A stretch of 64,000 nt of DNA from Pseudomonas peradeniyensis (lineage in GTDB: Bacteria > Pseudomonadota > Gammaproteobacteria > Pseudomonadales > Pseudomonadaceae). The notes below the pieces were generated by a model. It did no database searches, was not told where the DNA came from, and was given only the letters and a program-made list of their open reading frames with translations. The stretch covers positions 736,017 through 800,016 of the forward strand of contig NZ_JABWRJ020000004.1 in NCBI RefSeq assembly GCF_014268935.2, in the 5' to 3' direction. Made by a program: the position numbers and the translations under genes. Position 1 is the stretch's first letter. Each line of letters opens with the position of its first letter. Below are positions 18,210 to 27,073 of the stretch, in pieces.

Positions 18210-20261
18210 ATGCGCCCCACCCTCCCCTACTCCCTGCTGGCCCTGTTCGTCGCCGGCACCGCCCAGGCCGCCGACCGCGTCGAACTCGACCAGGTGCTGA
18301 TCCAGGACCGGCAGCAATCCGAACTGGAAGCCGCCGCCGACCAGCTGCGCGAGATACCCGGCGCCAGCAACCTGGTGGACATGGACAAGGTGGGCCAGGG
18401 CCGGGTGGCCAGCAACCAGGACGTGCTGGCCTATCAGCCGGGGGTGTTCGCCCAGTCGGCGGGCAACGATGGCATCAAGCTGTCGATCCGTGGTTCGGGC
18501 ATCAACCGCGCGCCGGGCGCCCACGGCTCGGGCGTGTACACGATGTTCGACGGCCTGCCGCTGACCGGCCCGGGCGGCACGCCCTATGAACTGTTCGAAC
18601 CGCTGTGGCTGAGCCGCGCCGAAGTGCTGCGCGGCGCCAATGGCTTCGACCAGGGCTCGCTGGCCCTGGGTGGCGCGATCAACTACGTGACCCGCACCGG
18701 CCACGATGCCGCGCCCTTGCAGGTGCGCTACGAGGTCGGCAGCCGTGGCTACCAGCGCCGGCACATCAGCTCCGGGCAGGTGCTGGGCAATCTCGACTAC
18801 TACGTGGCCCTGACCGATGCCGAGTACGACGGCTACCAGGACCACAGCAGCGGCAGCGCCAAGGGCATCGCCGCCAACGTCGGCTATCGTTTCAACCCGA
18901 ACCTGGAGACGCGCTTCTACCTGCGCTACCGGGAAACCGAGAACGACCTGGCTGGGCGCCTGACCAAGGACCAGATCAAGCACCATCCCCGTGCCGCCAA
19001 CCCGGCGTACCTGGCCCGTGACGACAGCCGCCCGCAACCGGGCAGCACCTGGGTGGGCAACAAGACCACCTTCTTCCTGGATGACGATTCGCGCCTCGAG
19101 GCGGGGCTGGTCTATCACGACTATCCCATGGACCTGCGCGAAGGCCCGATGCGCCTGAAGGTCGCCTACACCGATGTCAGCGGCACGCTGAACTACATGC
19201 GGCGCGACACCCTGTTCGGCCACGAGAGCAAGACCACCCTCGGCTGGCGCGCCACCAAGCACCTGCCCAACAGCGGCGCCTCGCAGTTCGCCCGACCCGG
19301 CGGCGACAACTTCGGCGCCCGCAGCCGAGATTTCAGCTACCAGGGTTCGGACACTGTGCTGCATGCAGGCAACGACTTGGAGCTGATTCCGAACCTGTGG
19401 CTGACCACGGGCCTGGCGATGATCTACACCCGCCGCGAAAGCGACGTCACCTACCCAAGCAGTGGCGGCAAGGTCAGCCAGCATGACTGGGACTATGCCC
19501 CACGCCTGGGCCTGCGCTACGACATCCGCCCGGACCTGCAGGTCTACGGCAACCTCAGCCGCTCGGTGGAACCGCCGCACCCGTGGTCGCTGGTCTGGAG
19601 TGCGCCAGTCGCCAACCAGCCCATGAAGATGCAAAACCAGACCGCCACCACCCTCGAGCTGGGTGCCCGCGGCGACTCGGCACTGGGGCGCTGGGACCTG
19701 GCCTGGTACTACGCCCAGGTACGCCACGAACTGTTGAACGTGGAAGTGGTGCAAGGCTTGCCGTTCAAGGAGTTCAACGCCAGCCCCACCGTGCACCAGG
19801 GTGTCGAGGCCGGCCTGGACAGCCTTCTCTGGGAACAACCGGGCACCGGCAAGCTCAGCCTGCGCCAGGCCTACACCTTCAGCGACTTCCACTACCGCGA
19901 CGACGACAAGTTCGGCGACAACCGCCTGCCCGGCATTCCCATGCACTACTACCAGGCCGAACTGCGCTACGACTGGCCGAGCGGTTTCTACGCCGGGGTT
20001 AACACGCAGATGGCCTCCAAGGTGCAGGTGGACTACGCCAACAGCTACCACGCCGACGCCTACGCCCTGCTCGGCGCGCGGCTGGGCTGGGATTCGCCGA
20101 AACGGGACTGGCAGACCTGGCTCGACCTGCGCAACCTGACCAACAAGCGTTACGCGGCGACGGTGACGCCGGGGTACAACGACGCCGGGCAGGACATCGC
20201 CCGCTCGACGCCCGGGGAAGGGTTCGGGGTGTATGCGGGGGTTTCCTACAGCTTCCGCTGA
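18210..20261 (+). CDS. TonB-dependent outer-membrane receptor
   Basis: A 683-residue outer-membrane receptor that uses TonB/ExbBD energy for uptake of a scarce ligand, most often a ferric chelate. Residues 1-20 form a signal peptide ending in GTAQA. A plug domain follows, with the SIRGSGINR motif and LFEPLWLSRAEVLRGA, then a beta-barrel closing in the aromatic-ended GVYAGVSYSFR. I chose ATG 18210 because the signal peptide begins there; the ribosome binding site is weak (ctggaacc). It stands alone downstream of the nuo terminator; no Fur box, sigma factor or transporter adjoins it, so the ligand cannot be named. The FecA-like subgroup is possible. Confidence 0.85.
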   Translation: MRPTLPYSLLALFVAGTAQAADRVELDQVLIQDRQQSELEAAADQLREIPGASNLVDMDKVGQGRVASNQDVLAYQPGVFAQSAGNDGIKLSIRGSGINRAPGAHGSGVYTMFDGLPLTGPGGTPYELFEPLWLSRAEVLRGANGFDQGSLALGGAINYVTRTGHDAAPLQVRYEVGSRGYQRRHISSGQVLGNLDYYVALTDAEYDGYQDHSSGSAKGIAANVGYRFNPNLETRFYLRYRETENDLAGRLTKDQIKHHPRAANPAYLARDDSRPQPGSTWVGNKTTFFLDDDSRLEAGLVYHDYPMDLREGPMRLKVAYTDVSGTLNYMRRDTLFGHESKTTLGWRATKHLPNSGASQFARPGGDNFGARSRDFSYQGSDTVLHAGNDLELIPNLWLTTGLAMIYTRRESDVTYPSSGGKVSQHDWDYAPRLGLRYDIRPDLQVYGNLSRSVEPPHPWSLVWSAPVANQPMKMQNQTATTLELGARGDSALGRWDLAWYYAQVRHELLNVEVVQGLPFKEFNASPTVHQGVEAGLDSLLWEQPGTGKLSLRQAYTFSDFHYRDDDKFGDNRLPGIPMHYYQAELRYDWPSGFYAGVNTQMASKVQVDYANSYHADAYALLGARLGWDSPKRDWQTWLDLRNLTNKRYAATVTPGYNDAGQDIARSTPGEGFGVYAGVSYSFR

Positions 20262-20335
20262 CCCCGGGGGCGCCTTGCGCCCCATTCGCCGGCAAGCTGT
20301 TCTGGTCAAGTTTTTCCGGACACCGATTACGGTGA

Positions 20336-21223
20336 TCAAGCCGCCTGCTGCTCCATGGCTATTGGCGACAGGTAGTTGTTGTAGCTGTGGAGCCTGACTC
20401 GGTTGTAACGCATGAAGAAGCTGGTCATATCCTGTCTGGCTTCTTCGATCTCTGTGTAGCCCTTAGTGGGCACCCACTCTGACTTGAGCGTGCCGAACAA
20501 GCGCTCTGTCGGTGCGTTGTCCCAGCATTGGCCTCTACGACTCATGCTTTGGGTTATGCCATGCTCAAGCAGTTCGGATTGGAAGCGCTGGCTCGTGTAT
20601 TGGCAACCTTGATCCGAATGAAACATCAAGCCCGTATGCTTGCCTCGTACTTCCACAGCCATTCTCAGTGCTTTGGCGACCAGGTTGGCGTCATTGATCA
20701 GAGAAAATGCCCAGCCAACGACCCGGCGGGCGAACAGGTCAATGACCACAGCCAAGTGATACCAGCGCTTTCCGACCATCAGGCTGGTAACGTCGCCGCA
20801 CCAAACCTGATTGACTGCTGCTGGCCGGAAATTACGTTCAAGGACATTCTTGGCCACAAATGCCTCAACACCTTTAGAGCGATATTGGTGGCGACGGCGC
20901 TGCCTGCTGGTCAGGTTTGCCTCCGCCATAAGTCTTCCAGCCAGATACCTTCCCACTTTGAGTTGCTGGGCCTTCAAGTACTGAGAGATCATTCTTGCAC
21001 CGGCACTTTCTCTGCTTTCAGCATGCAGTTGCACAACCTTTTCCCTGAGCGCATCGCGCTCGGTATCCGGTACTGAGCGGCGATGGAGCCAGTCGTAAAA
21101 CGCGCTACGGGAAACGCCCAGAACACTGCAAAGCTGGCTGGTCGGATACGAGCCTGACTCTCTCAGCTCCTCGATCAGGAAAAACGACCGGGATCCGACA
21201 TCAAGAGAGCGGTAGCCTTTTTT
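20336..21223 (-). CDS. IS3-family transposase OrfB (DDE integrase domain)
   Basis: C-terminal part of the OrfAB transposase, made by -1 frameshifting on A-AAA-AAG at 21217-21223 inside orfA. After the shift the frame reads through EELRESG into an HTH_21 region and the rve integrase domain. The DDE triad is visible: Asp in WCGDVTSL, Asp in FHSDQGCQY, and Glu in NAPTERLFGTLKSEW. An internal ATG at 21034 opens a 232-residue frame, but known relatives are produced as the fusion. No stop codon or frameshift breaks the catalytic domain, so the element may be active. Confidence 0.88.
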   Translation of the reverse strand, partial: KKGYRSLDVGSRSFFLIEELRESGSYPTSQLCSVLGVSRSAFYDWLHRRSVPDTERDALREKVVQLHAESRESAGARMISQYLKAQQLKVGRYLAGRLMAEANLTSRQRRRHQYRSKGVEAFVAKNVLERNFRPAAVNQVWCGDVTSLMVGKRWYHLAVVIDLFARRVVGWAFSLINDANLVAKALRMAVEVRGKHTGLMFHSDQGCQYTSQRFQSELLEHGITQSMSRRGQCWDNAPTERLFGTLKSEWVPTKGYTEIEEARQDMTSFFMRYNRVRLHSYNNYLSPIAMEQQAA

Positions 21224-21483
21224 AATATTTCGGCCTCGGTCTCCAAGCGTTTGATCTTGGCGCGTAACTGCTGGAGCTCCCGCTGTTCGTCACTAATCGC
21301 CTTGGTGCCTGGCACTGGCTGTCCTTTCTGGCGTTCTTTACGAACCTGATCCACCCACCGGCGCAGAGCCGTTGGACCGACGTCCATCGATGCGCAGACG
21401 TCGGGAACCGAACAGTTGTCGTCAAGAACCATGCTTGCAGCACGTTGCTTGAACTCGCGGGTATAGGTCTTTCGCTCTTGCAT
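21175..21483 (-). CDS. IS3-family transposase OrfA
   Basis: A 102-residue DNA-binding protein with an HTH_Tnp_1 domain: the YTREFKQRAA start, a helix-turn-helix at about residues 25-50, and a leucine-zipper-like C terminus (QLRAKIKRLETEAEILKKA). It recognises the IS ends and, fused to OrfB, forms the transposase. The slippery A6G run lies near its 3' end. The start ATG at 21483 follows caggaggttcc, a strong ribosome binding site. Confidence 0.88.
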   Translation of the reverse strand: MQERKTYTREFKQRAASMVLDDNCSVPDVCASMDVGPTALRRWVDQVRKERQKGQPVPGTKAISDEQRELQQLRAKIKRLETEAEILKKATALLMSDPGRFS

Positions 21484-21544
21484 GGAACCTCCTGAATGGG
21501 CGAATCATATCGCCCTTAAGAGGTGTCCGGGATCATTAGGCCAG

Positions 21545-21603
21545 TTCAAGCCGGCTCCCACAGGGACATGCGGTTTCCTTGTGGGAGCCGGCTTGCCGGC
21601 GAT
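21545..21603. repeat. REP pair downstream of the permease gene
   Basis: Inverted copies caagccggctcccaca and tgtgggagccggcttgccggc form a hairpin between the IS3 element and the end of the permease gene. The sequence type (gccggctcccac) differs slightly from the cgcggggc-type REPs elsewhere in the window. Confidence 0.75.
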
Positions 21604-21622
21604 GGGCTGCGCAGCAGCCCTT

Positions 21623-22687
21623 TTAGGATGGCAACTGCACCTGCGGCTTGGTCGAGGCAAAGATCGCCCAGCTGGAAATGAACAACGCCGCGATCAACGG
21701 CCCGATCACGAACCCGTTGAGCCCGAACACCGCCAGCCCGCCCAGGGTCGACACCAGCACCAGGTAATCCGGCATCCGCGTATCCTTGCCCACCAGGATC
21801 GGCCGCAGCAGGTTGTCCACCAACCCGATCACCAACACGCCGAACGCGGTCAGCACGATCCCCTGCCAGATCGCCCCGGCCAGCAGGAAGTACAGCGCCA
21901 CCGGCCCCCAGACAATCCCCGCGCCCACCGCCGGCAGCAACGACAAAAACGCCATCAGCACCGCCCACACCAGCACGCTGGGAATGCCCAGCACCCAGAA
22001 GATCAGCCCGCCCAGCGCACCCTGGGTGATCGCCACCAGCAGGTTGCCCTTGACCGTGGCCCGCACCACGCGCTTGAACTTCAACTGCAGGCGGCGCTTC
22101 TGCTGCTCGGGCAACGGCACCGCCTGGCGCACCTTGCGCGCCACCTCCGCGCCCTCGCGCAGGAAGAAGAACAGCAAATAGAGCATGATGCCGAAGCTCA
22201 CCAGGAACTCGAAGGTGCCCTGGCCGAAGCTGAACGCCTGCCCGGCCAGAAACTGGCTGCCCTGGGTCGCCCACTTGCTGATCTTGTCGCGCAGGCCGTC
22301 GAGGTTGCCCATGCCCATGCGGTCGAGGAAATGCTGGGCATAGGTCGGCAGCATGTCCTTGCCGTGTTCGATATAGCCGGCGATATCCAGCTGGCCGCTC
22401 TCGATGCGCTGGTACAGCGCGGCGCCCTCCTGTACCAGCAGGGCGCCGATGACGATCACCGGCAGCACGGCGATCAGCAGGCAGGTGAGCAGCGCCGTCG
22501 CCGTGGCCAGGTTGCGCCGCCCGCCAAAGCGCAGCAACAGGTGGCGCTGCAGGGGCGCGAAGAGTATCCCGAGGATCACCGCCCAGAAGATCGCGCCGGA
22601 GTACGGCAGCAGGATCCAGATGAAGGCGATGGTCACCAGTGCCAGCAGCACGGTCAGGGCTTTGTTCTGCAAGACGGCTTCGTTCAT
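21623..22687 (-). CDS. AI-2E family transporter (PerM/YdiK-like permease)
   Basis: A 354-residue inner-membrane protein with about eight helices of the AI-2E/PerM superfamily; members export or move varied substrates, and some are Na+/H+ antiporters, so the substrate is not predictable. Family-like features include the N-terminal helix pair, a long periplasmic amphipathic segment (about residues 80-130) and the glycine-rich LLPAVGAGIVWGPVALY helix with the following DNLLRP motif. I chose ATG 22687, six bases after gagga; the ATG two codons upstream abuts the Shine-Dalgarno. Divergent from trhP. Confidence 0.8.
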   Translation of the reverse strand: MNEAVLQNKALTVLLALVTIAFIWILLPYSGAIFWAVILGILFAPLQRHLLLRFGGRRNLATATALLTCLLIAVLPVIVIGALLVQEGAALYQRIESGQLDIAGYIEHGKDMLPTYAQHFLDRMGMGNLDGLRDKISKWATQGSQFLAGQAFSFGQGTFEFLVSFGIMLYLLFFFLREGAEVARKVRQAVPLPEQQKRRLQLKFKRVVRATVKGNLLVAITQGALGGLIFWVLGIPSVLVWAVLMAFLSLLPAVGAGIVWGPVALYFLLAGAIWQGIVLTAFGVLVIGLVDNLLRPILVGKDTRMPDYLVLVSTLGGLAVFGLNGFVIGPLIAALFISSWAIFASTKPQVQLPS

Positions 22688-22742
22688 GGGCATTCCTCGA
22701 GGGCTCAACAATTTAGTGCCCCGCGCATCGGCAAAAGTGCCG

Positions 22743-22784
22743 TTGATCCAGATCAATACCTGCGCGGTGCCGCCGTCTTAGCAT
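22743..22784 (+). promoter_or_regulatory. Anr/Fnr-type promoter of trhP
   Basis: A perfect TTGAT-CCAG-ATCAA Anr/Fnr box lies at 22743-22756 (centre 22749.5). A TAGCAT -10 hexamer at 22779-22784 puts the box centre at about -41.5 from the expected start near 22791, the class II activator position. The downstream gene trhP starts at 22812. From known biology, Anr activates genes under low oxygen in Pseudomonas. Anr use here is an inference from the match and its spacing. Confidence 0.72.
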
Positions 22785-22811
22785 CCGCGCCTTTTGCCCC
22801 CGGTGCGCACC

Positions 22812-24146
22812 ATGACCTCTCCCACCAAGCCCGAACTGCTCGCCCCCGCCGGCACCCTCAAGACCATGCGCTACGCTTTCGCCTACGGCGCCGACGCGGT
22901 CTATGCCGGCCAGCCGCGCTACAGCCTGCGGGTGCGCAACAACGAATTCGACCACGCCAACCTGGCTCTCGGCATCCAGGAGGCCCAAGCCCAGGGCAAG
23001 CGCTTCTACGTGGTGGTCAACATCGCCCCGCACAACGCCAAGCTCAAGACCTTCCTCAAGGACCTGGCGCCGGTGATCGAGATGGGCCCGGATGCGCTGA
23101 TCATGTCCGACCCGGGATTGATCATGCTGGTGCGCCAGCACTTCCCACAGATGCCCATCCACCTGTCGGTGCAGGCCAACACGGTGAACTGGGCCAGCGT
23201 GCAATTCTGGCAAGGCCTGGGGCTGACCCGGGTGATCCTGTCGCGGGAGCTGTCGCTGGAAGAGATCGAGGAGATCCGCCAGCAGGTGCCGGAGATGGAG
23301 CTGGAAGTCTTCGTGCACGGCGCGTTGTGCATGGCCTATTCCGGGCGCTGCCTGCTGTCGGGCTACATGAACAAGCGCGACGCCAACCAGGGCACCTGCA
23401 CCAACGCCTGCCGCTGGAAATACCAGGCCACCCCGGCCAGCGAGAACGCCACCGGCGATATCGTCCGTGAATGCGAGCCGACCCTGGGCCTTGGCGCGCC
23501 GACCGAGCAGGTGTTCCTGCTCCAGGAGTCCAACCGCCCCGGCGAAGAGATGCCGGCCTTCGAGGACGAGCACGGCACCTACATCATGAACGCCAAGGAC
23601 CTGCGCGCCATCCAGCACGTCGAGCGCCTGGCCCGGATGGGCGTGCACTCGCTGAAGATCGAGGGCCGCACCAAGTCGCACTTCTACTGCGCCCGCGCCG
23701 TGCAGTCCTACCGCCAGGCCATCGACGACGCGGTAGCCGGGCGGCCGTTTGACCGCAGCCTGATGAGCAACCTCGAGTCCCTCGCCCAGCGCGGCTACAC
23801 CGAAGGCTTCCTGCGCCGCCACGTGCACGACGAGTACCAGAACTACCAGCGCGGTAACTCGGTATCCGAGCGCCAGCAGTTCGTCGGCGAGCTGACCGGA
23901 GTGCGCGTGGACGGCCTGGCCGAAGTGAAGGTGAAGAACCGCTTCGCCGTGGGTGACCACCTGGAGCTGATGACCCCGCGTGGCAACTACCACTTCGACC
24001 TGCACCGCCTGTGCGACCGCCAGCAGCAGGGCATCGAGGTGGCGCCGGGCGACGGCCATGTGGTGTACCTGCCGATTCCCGAGCAGGTCTCGCTGGAGTT
24101 CGGCCTGCTGATGCGCGACCTGGAGGGTAGCGAGGCCGCTGCCTGA
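22812..24146 (+). CDS. trhP: tRNA hydroxylation protein TrhP (peptidase U32 family)
   Basis: YegQ/TrhP-type U32-family protein. In E. coli TrhP makes 5-hydroxyuridine at tRNA position 34 with prephenate as co-substrate and without molecular oxygen. The 444-residue protein has the ELLAPAG start, the U32 signature EVFVHGALCMAYSGRC and the cysteine set continuing in GTCTNACRWKY, which fits the iron-sulfur-bearing tRNA-modifying subgroup rather than a protease. The start ATG 22812 is chosen over an upstream frame at 22794 because of similarity. Its stop overlaps the putative CopR box of copA. Confidence 0.88.
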   Translation: MTSPTKPELLAPAGTLKTMRYAFAYGADAVYAGQPRYSLRVRNNEFDHANLALGIQEAQAQGKRFYVVVNIAPHNAKLKTFLKDLAPVIEMGPDALIMSDPGLIMLVRQHFPQMPIHLSVQANTVNWASVQFWQGLGLTRVILSRELSLEEIEEIRQQVPEMELEVFVHGALCMAYSGRCLLSGYMNKRDANQGTCTNACRWKYQATPASENATGDIVRECEPTLGLGAPTEQVFLLQESNRPGEEMPAFEDEHGTYIMNAKDLRAIQHVERLARMGVHSLKIEGRTKSHFYCARAVQSYRQAIDDAVAGRPFDRSLMSNLESLAQRGYTEGFLRRHVHDEYQNYQRGNSVSERQQFVGELTGVRVDGLAEVKVKNRFAVGDHLELMTPRGNYHFDLHRLCDRQQQGIEVAPGDGHVVYLPIPEQVSLEFGLLMRDLEGSEAAA

Positions 24147-24158
24147 CAAATCTGTAAT
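24144..24158 (+). promoter_or_regulatory. Candidate CopR/CusR-type copper box
   Basis: TGACA-AATC-TGTAAT resembles the TGACAnnnnTGTnAT pattern of operators bound by copper-responsive CopR/CusR response regulators. It lies 130 bases upstream of copA and overlaps the trhP stop codon. No copRS pair is in the window, so the regulator would act in trans. The match is good but short; binding is inferred. Confidence 0.45.
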
Positions 24159-24210
24159 CCGCGCCTCAGGTGGCTGACAGGCGCTGGCGACGACCATCGG
24201 TGTCATTCCC

Positions 24211-24258
24211 GATCACGGGGCAAGCTCCCACCGTGGGAGCGGGCTTGCCCCGCGATTG
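24211..24258. repeat. REP pair in the copA leader
   Basis: The inverted arms cggggcaagctcccac and gtgggagcgggcttgccccg lie between trhP and copA, downstream of the copper box. The left arm lacks a few bases compared with the consensus cgcggggcaagcccgctccc, so it looks degraded. Confidence 0.75.
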
Positions 24259-24288
24259 GATGGACCTTGCCAGCACCGAGAGCACGCC

Positions 24289-26025
24289 ATGCCACCGACT
24301 CCAACCCGCCGCACCTTCGTCAAGGGCCTGGGTGCCGCCAGCGCCCTGGCCGGCCTCGGCCTCTGGCGCCCGCTGGCCCAGGCCGCCGAAGGCCGCCTGC
24401 CGCTGCACGACCTGAGCGGCCAGCAGTTCGACCTGTTCATCGGCCAGACCCCGGTCAACATCACCGGCCGCCCACGCACCGCGCAGACCATCAACGCCAG
24501 CCTGCCCGGCCCGCAGCTGCGCTGGCGCGAGGGCGACACCGTGACCCTGCGGGTGCGCAACCGCCTGGAGCAGCCCACCTCGATCCACTGGCACGGCATC
24601 ATCCTGCCGGCCAACATGGACGGCGTGCCGGGCCTGAGCTTCGCCGGCATCGAACCCGGCGGCGACTACCTCTACCAGTTCACCCTGCGCCAGAGCGGCA
24701 CCTACTGGTACCACAGCCACTCCGGGTTGCAGGAGCAGGCCGGCGTGTACGGCGCCATCGTCATCGAGCCCCGCGAACCCGAGCCGCACCAGTACCAGCG
24801 CGACCATGTGCTGCTGTTCAGCGACTGGTCGGACCAGGCGCCGGAAGCGCTGATGGCCACCCTGAAGAAGCAGTCCGATGCCTTCAACTACCACAAGCGC
24901 ACGGTCGGCGACTTCGTCGACGATGTCGCGGAAAATGGCTGGGGCAAGGCCGTCGACAACCGCTGGGCCTGGGCGAAGATGCGCATGAGCCCGACCGACC
25001 TGGCCGACATCAGCGCCGCCAGCTACACCTACCTGCTCAACGGCCAGCCCCCGGACGGCAACTTCACCTGCCTGTTCCAGCCCGGCGAGACCGTGCGCCT
25101 GCGCCTGATCAACGCCTCGGCGATGACCTACTTCGACTTCCGCATTCCGGGCCTGAAGCTCACGGTGATCGCCGCCGACGGCCTGCCGGTGACGCCGGTA
25201 ACCGTGGACGAACTGCGCATCGCCGTGGCCGAAACCTACGACGTGCTGGTCACCGTGGGCGACCTGCCCGCCTACACGCTGTACGCCCAGAGCATGGACC
25301 GCACCGGCTTCGCCCGTGGCACCCTGGCCCGCGCGGCGGGTCTGCAAGCCCCCGTACCCGAGCCGGACCCGCGTCCGGTGCTGACCATGGACGACATGGG
25401 GCACGGCGGCATGGGCGGGATGGACCATTCGAACATGCCGGCGATGGACCACGGCAACATGGCGGGCATGGACCACTCGAACATGGCCGGCATGGCCATG
25501 ATGCAAGGCCACCCTACCAGCGAGACCGATAACCCGCTGGTGGACATGCAGACCATGGCCCCCCGGGCCAACCTGGCCGATCCCGGCATTGGCCTGCGCG
25601 GCAACGGCCGCCGAGTGCTGACCTACGCCGACCTGCGCAGCCCCTACCCCGATCCGGACGGGCGCGAACCGTCGCGGGACATCGAGCTGCACCTGACTGG
25701 CCACATGGAACGCTTCGCCTGGTCGTTCGACGGCATCAAGTTCAGCGATGCCGAGCCGCTACGCCTGAAATACGGCGAGCGGGTGCGCATCACCCTGGTC
25801 AACGACACCATGATGACCCACCCCATCCACCTGCACGGCATGTGGAGCGACCTGGAGGATGAACAAGGGCGCTTCCTGGTGCGCAAGCACACCATCGACA
25901 TGCCCCCCGGCAGCCGGCGCAGCTACCGTGTCAGCGCCGATGCCCTGGGCCGCTGGGCCTATCACTGCCACCTGCTTTACCACATGGAGACCGGCATGTT
26001 CCGCGAGGTACGGGTCGATGAATGA
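24289..26025 (+). CDS. copA: Multicopper oxidase CopA (copper resistance)
   Basis: A 578-residue periplasmic multicopper oxidase that oxidises Cu(I) and sequesters copper. The N terminus is a Tat signal (RRTFVK at residues 7-12, cleavage near AQA-AEG), so it is exported folded. Type 2/3 copper ligands appear in SIHWHG, YWYHSHSG, HPIHLHG and YHCHLLYHMETGM; a Met/His-rich insert around residues 368-407 (repeats of MDHSNM type) is the usual CopA copper-binding region. ATG 24289 is the start that yields the Tat signal. It overlaps copB by 8 bases. Confidence 0.95.
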   Translation: MPPTPTRRTFVKGLGAASALAGLGLWRPLAQAAEGRLPLHDLSGQQFDLFIGQTPVNITGRPRTAQTINASLPGPQLRWREGDTVTLRVRNRLEQPTSIHWHGIILPANMDGVPGLSFAGIEPGGDYLYQFTLRQSGTYWYHSHSGLQEQAGVYGAIVIEPREPEPHQYQRDHVLLFSDWSDQAPEALMATLKKQSDAFNYHKRTVGDFVDDVAENGWGKAVDNRWAWAKMRMSPTDLADISAASYTYLLNGQPPDGNFTCLFQPGETVRLRLINASAMTYFDFRIPGLKLTVIAADGLPVTPVTVDELRIAVAETYDVLVTVGDLPAYTLYAQSMDRTGFARGTLARAAGLQAPVPEPDPRPVLTMDDMGHGGMGGMDHSNMPAMDHGNMAGMDHSNMAGMAMMQGHPTSETDNPLVDMQTMAPRANLADPGIGLRGNGRRVLTYADLRSPYPDPDGREPSRDIELHLTGHMERFAWSFDGIKFSDAEPLRLKYGERVRITLVNDTMMTHPIHLHGMWSDLEDEQGRFLVRKHTIDMPPGSRRSYRVSADALGRWAYHCHLLYHMETGMFREVRVDE

Positions 26026-26923
26026 GAACCGCAACCGCCACATCGTCACCGGTGTCGCGCTGATGGCCTTGCTGGCCAGTGAACGGGCCCTCGCCGCGGG
26101 CATGGATCACATGAACCATGGCGCCATGCCGATGGACCACGGCCAGATGAACCATGGCAGCATGCCCATGGACCACAGCCAGATGAACCACGCGGCGGCC
26201 CCCCCCAGCCAACCACGCACACCGCTGCCGGTGATCACCGATGCCGATCGCCGCGCCGCCTTCCCGCCGTTGCCGGGACATCAGGTGCATGACCGGGCGA
26301 CCAACTGGGCGGTGATCGTCGACCAACTGGAGTACCAGAACTTCGAAAACAGCAGCGCCCTGAACTGGAACGCCACCGCTTGGGTCGGCGGCGATATCGA
26401 CCGCCTGTGGCTGCGCACCGAGGGTGAACGGGAACAAGGCAAGACCCACAAGGCCGAGCTGCAGGCCCTCTGGGGCCATGCCATCAGCCCCTGGTGGGAA
26501 CTGGTCGGCGGCGTGCGCCAGGACTTCAAGCCCGCCAGCGGCCAGAGCTGGGCCGCCTTCGGCATCCAGGGCACGCCGCTCTACGGCCTGGAGCTGGAGG
26601 CCACCGCCTACGCCGGCGAGCGACAGCAGACCGCGCTGCGCCTGGAGGCCGGTTACGCTATGCTGCTGACCAATCGCTGGATCCTCGAACCGACTGTCGA
26701 AGCCAATTTCTTCGGGCGCAACGATGCCGGGCGCGAACAGGGCTCGGGGCTGGCCGAAAGCGAAGTGGGCCTGCGCCTGCGCTACGAGATCAGCCGTGCG
26801 TTCGCGCCCTATGTCGGGGTCAGCTTCAACCGCCTGCACGGCAACCGTGCCGACCAGGCTCGGGAGGATGGCGAGGACATCGGCCAGACCCGGCTGGTGG
26901 CCGGGGTTCGCCTGCGTTTCTAA
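26018..26923 (+). CDS. copB: Copper resistance outer-membrane protein CopB
   Basis: A 301-residue exported protein: a signal peptide, then a short Met/His-rich copper-binding stretch (MDHMNHGAMPMDHG-type repeats, about residues 28-60), then a beta-strand-rich barrel ending in RLRF. It works with CopA to bind or exclude copper at the outer membrane. The start ATG 26018 overlaps the last codons of copA, which indicates coupled translation. The repeats resemble the CopA insert, as usual for the pair. Confidence 0.93.
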   Translation: MNENRNRHIVTGVALMALLASERALAAGMDHMNHGAMPMDHGQMNHGSMPMDHSQMNHAAAPPSQPRTPLPVITDADRRAAFPPLPGHQVHDRATNWAVIVDQLEYQNFENSSALNWNATAWVGGDIDRLWLRTEGEREQGKTHKAELQALWGHAISPWWELVGGVRQDFKPASGQSWAAFGIQGTPLYGLELEATAYAGERQQTALRLEAGYAMLLTNRWILEPTVEANFFGRNDAGREQGSGLAESEVGLRLRYEISRAFAPYVGVSFNRLHGNRADQAREDGEDIGQTRLVAGVRLRF

Positions 26924-26930
26924 TGTTTGA

Positions 26931-27033
26931 CGCCGGCCCTGTAGGAGCGGCTTTAGCCGCGATGCAGGCACCGCGGTGTGTGGCACCCGCTTTGCGGGTG
27001 ATCGCGGCTAAAGCCGCTCCTACAGGGCCGGCG
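26931..27033. repeat. Long inverted repeat (REPIN-like) between copB and copG
   Basis: Two arms of about 33 bases (cgccggccctgtaggagcgg... and its inverse) enclose a central ggcacccgctttgcgggtg hairpin. This is a different Pseudomonas repeat family, with core gtaggagcggctttagccgcgat. It could also attenuate transcription from copAB into copG. Confidence 0.8.
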
Positions 27034-27073
27034 CTGATTAACTCGATGTGTTTAGTTTCACAGGAGCTCCACC

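Larger units (their letters stand above)
20303..21535 (-). mobile_element. IS3-family insertion sequence
   Basis: A 1,233-bp element bounded by imperfect inverted ends (tggtcaag...ccggacacc at 20303 and, on the other strand, tgatcccggacacc at 21535), with the TG...CA termini usual for IS3. It encodes OrfA and OrfB on the minus strand, joined by a -1 frameshift site. REP sequence lies on both sides: tcgccggcaagc on the left and caagccggctcccacagg on the right, so it appears to have landed in or beside a REP. I see no clear target duplication (ttc left, tta right). It appears intact. Confidence 0.85.
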
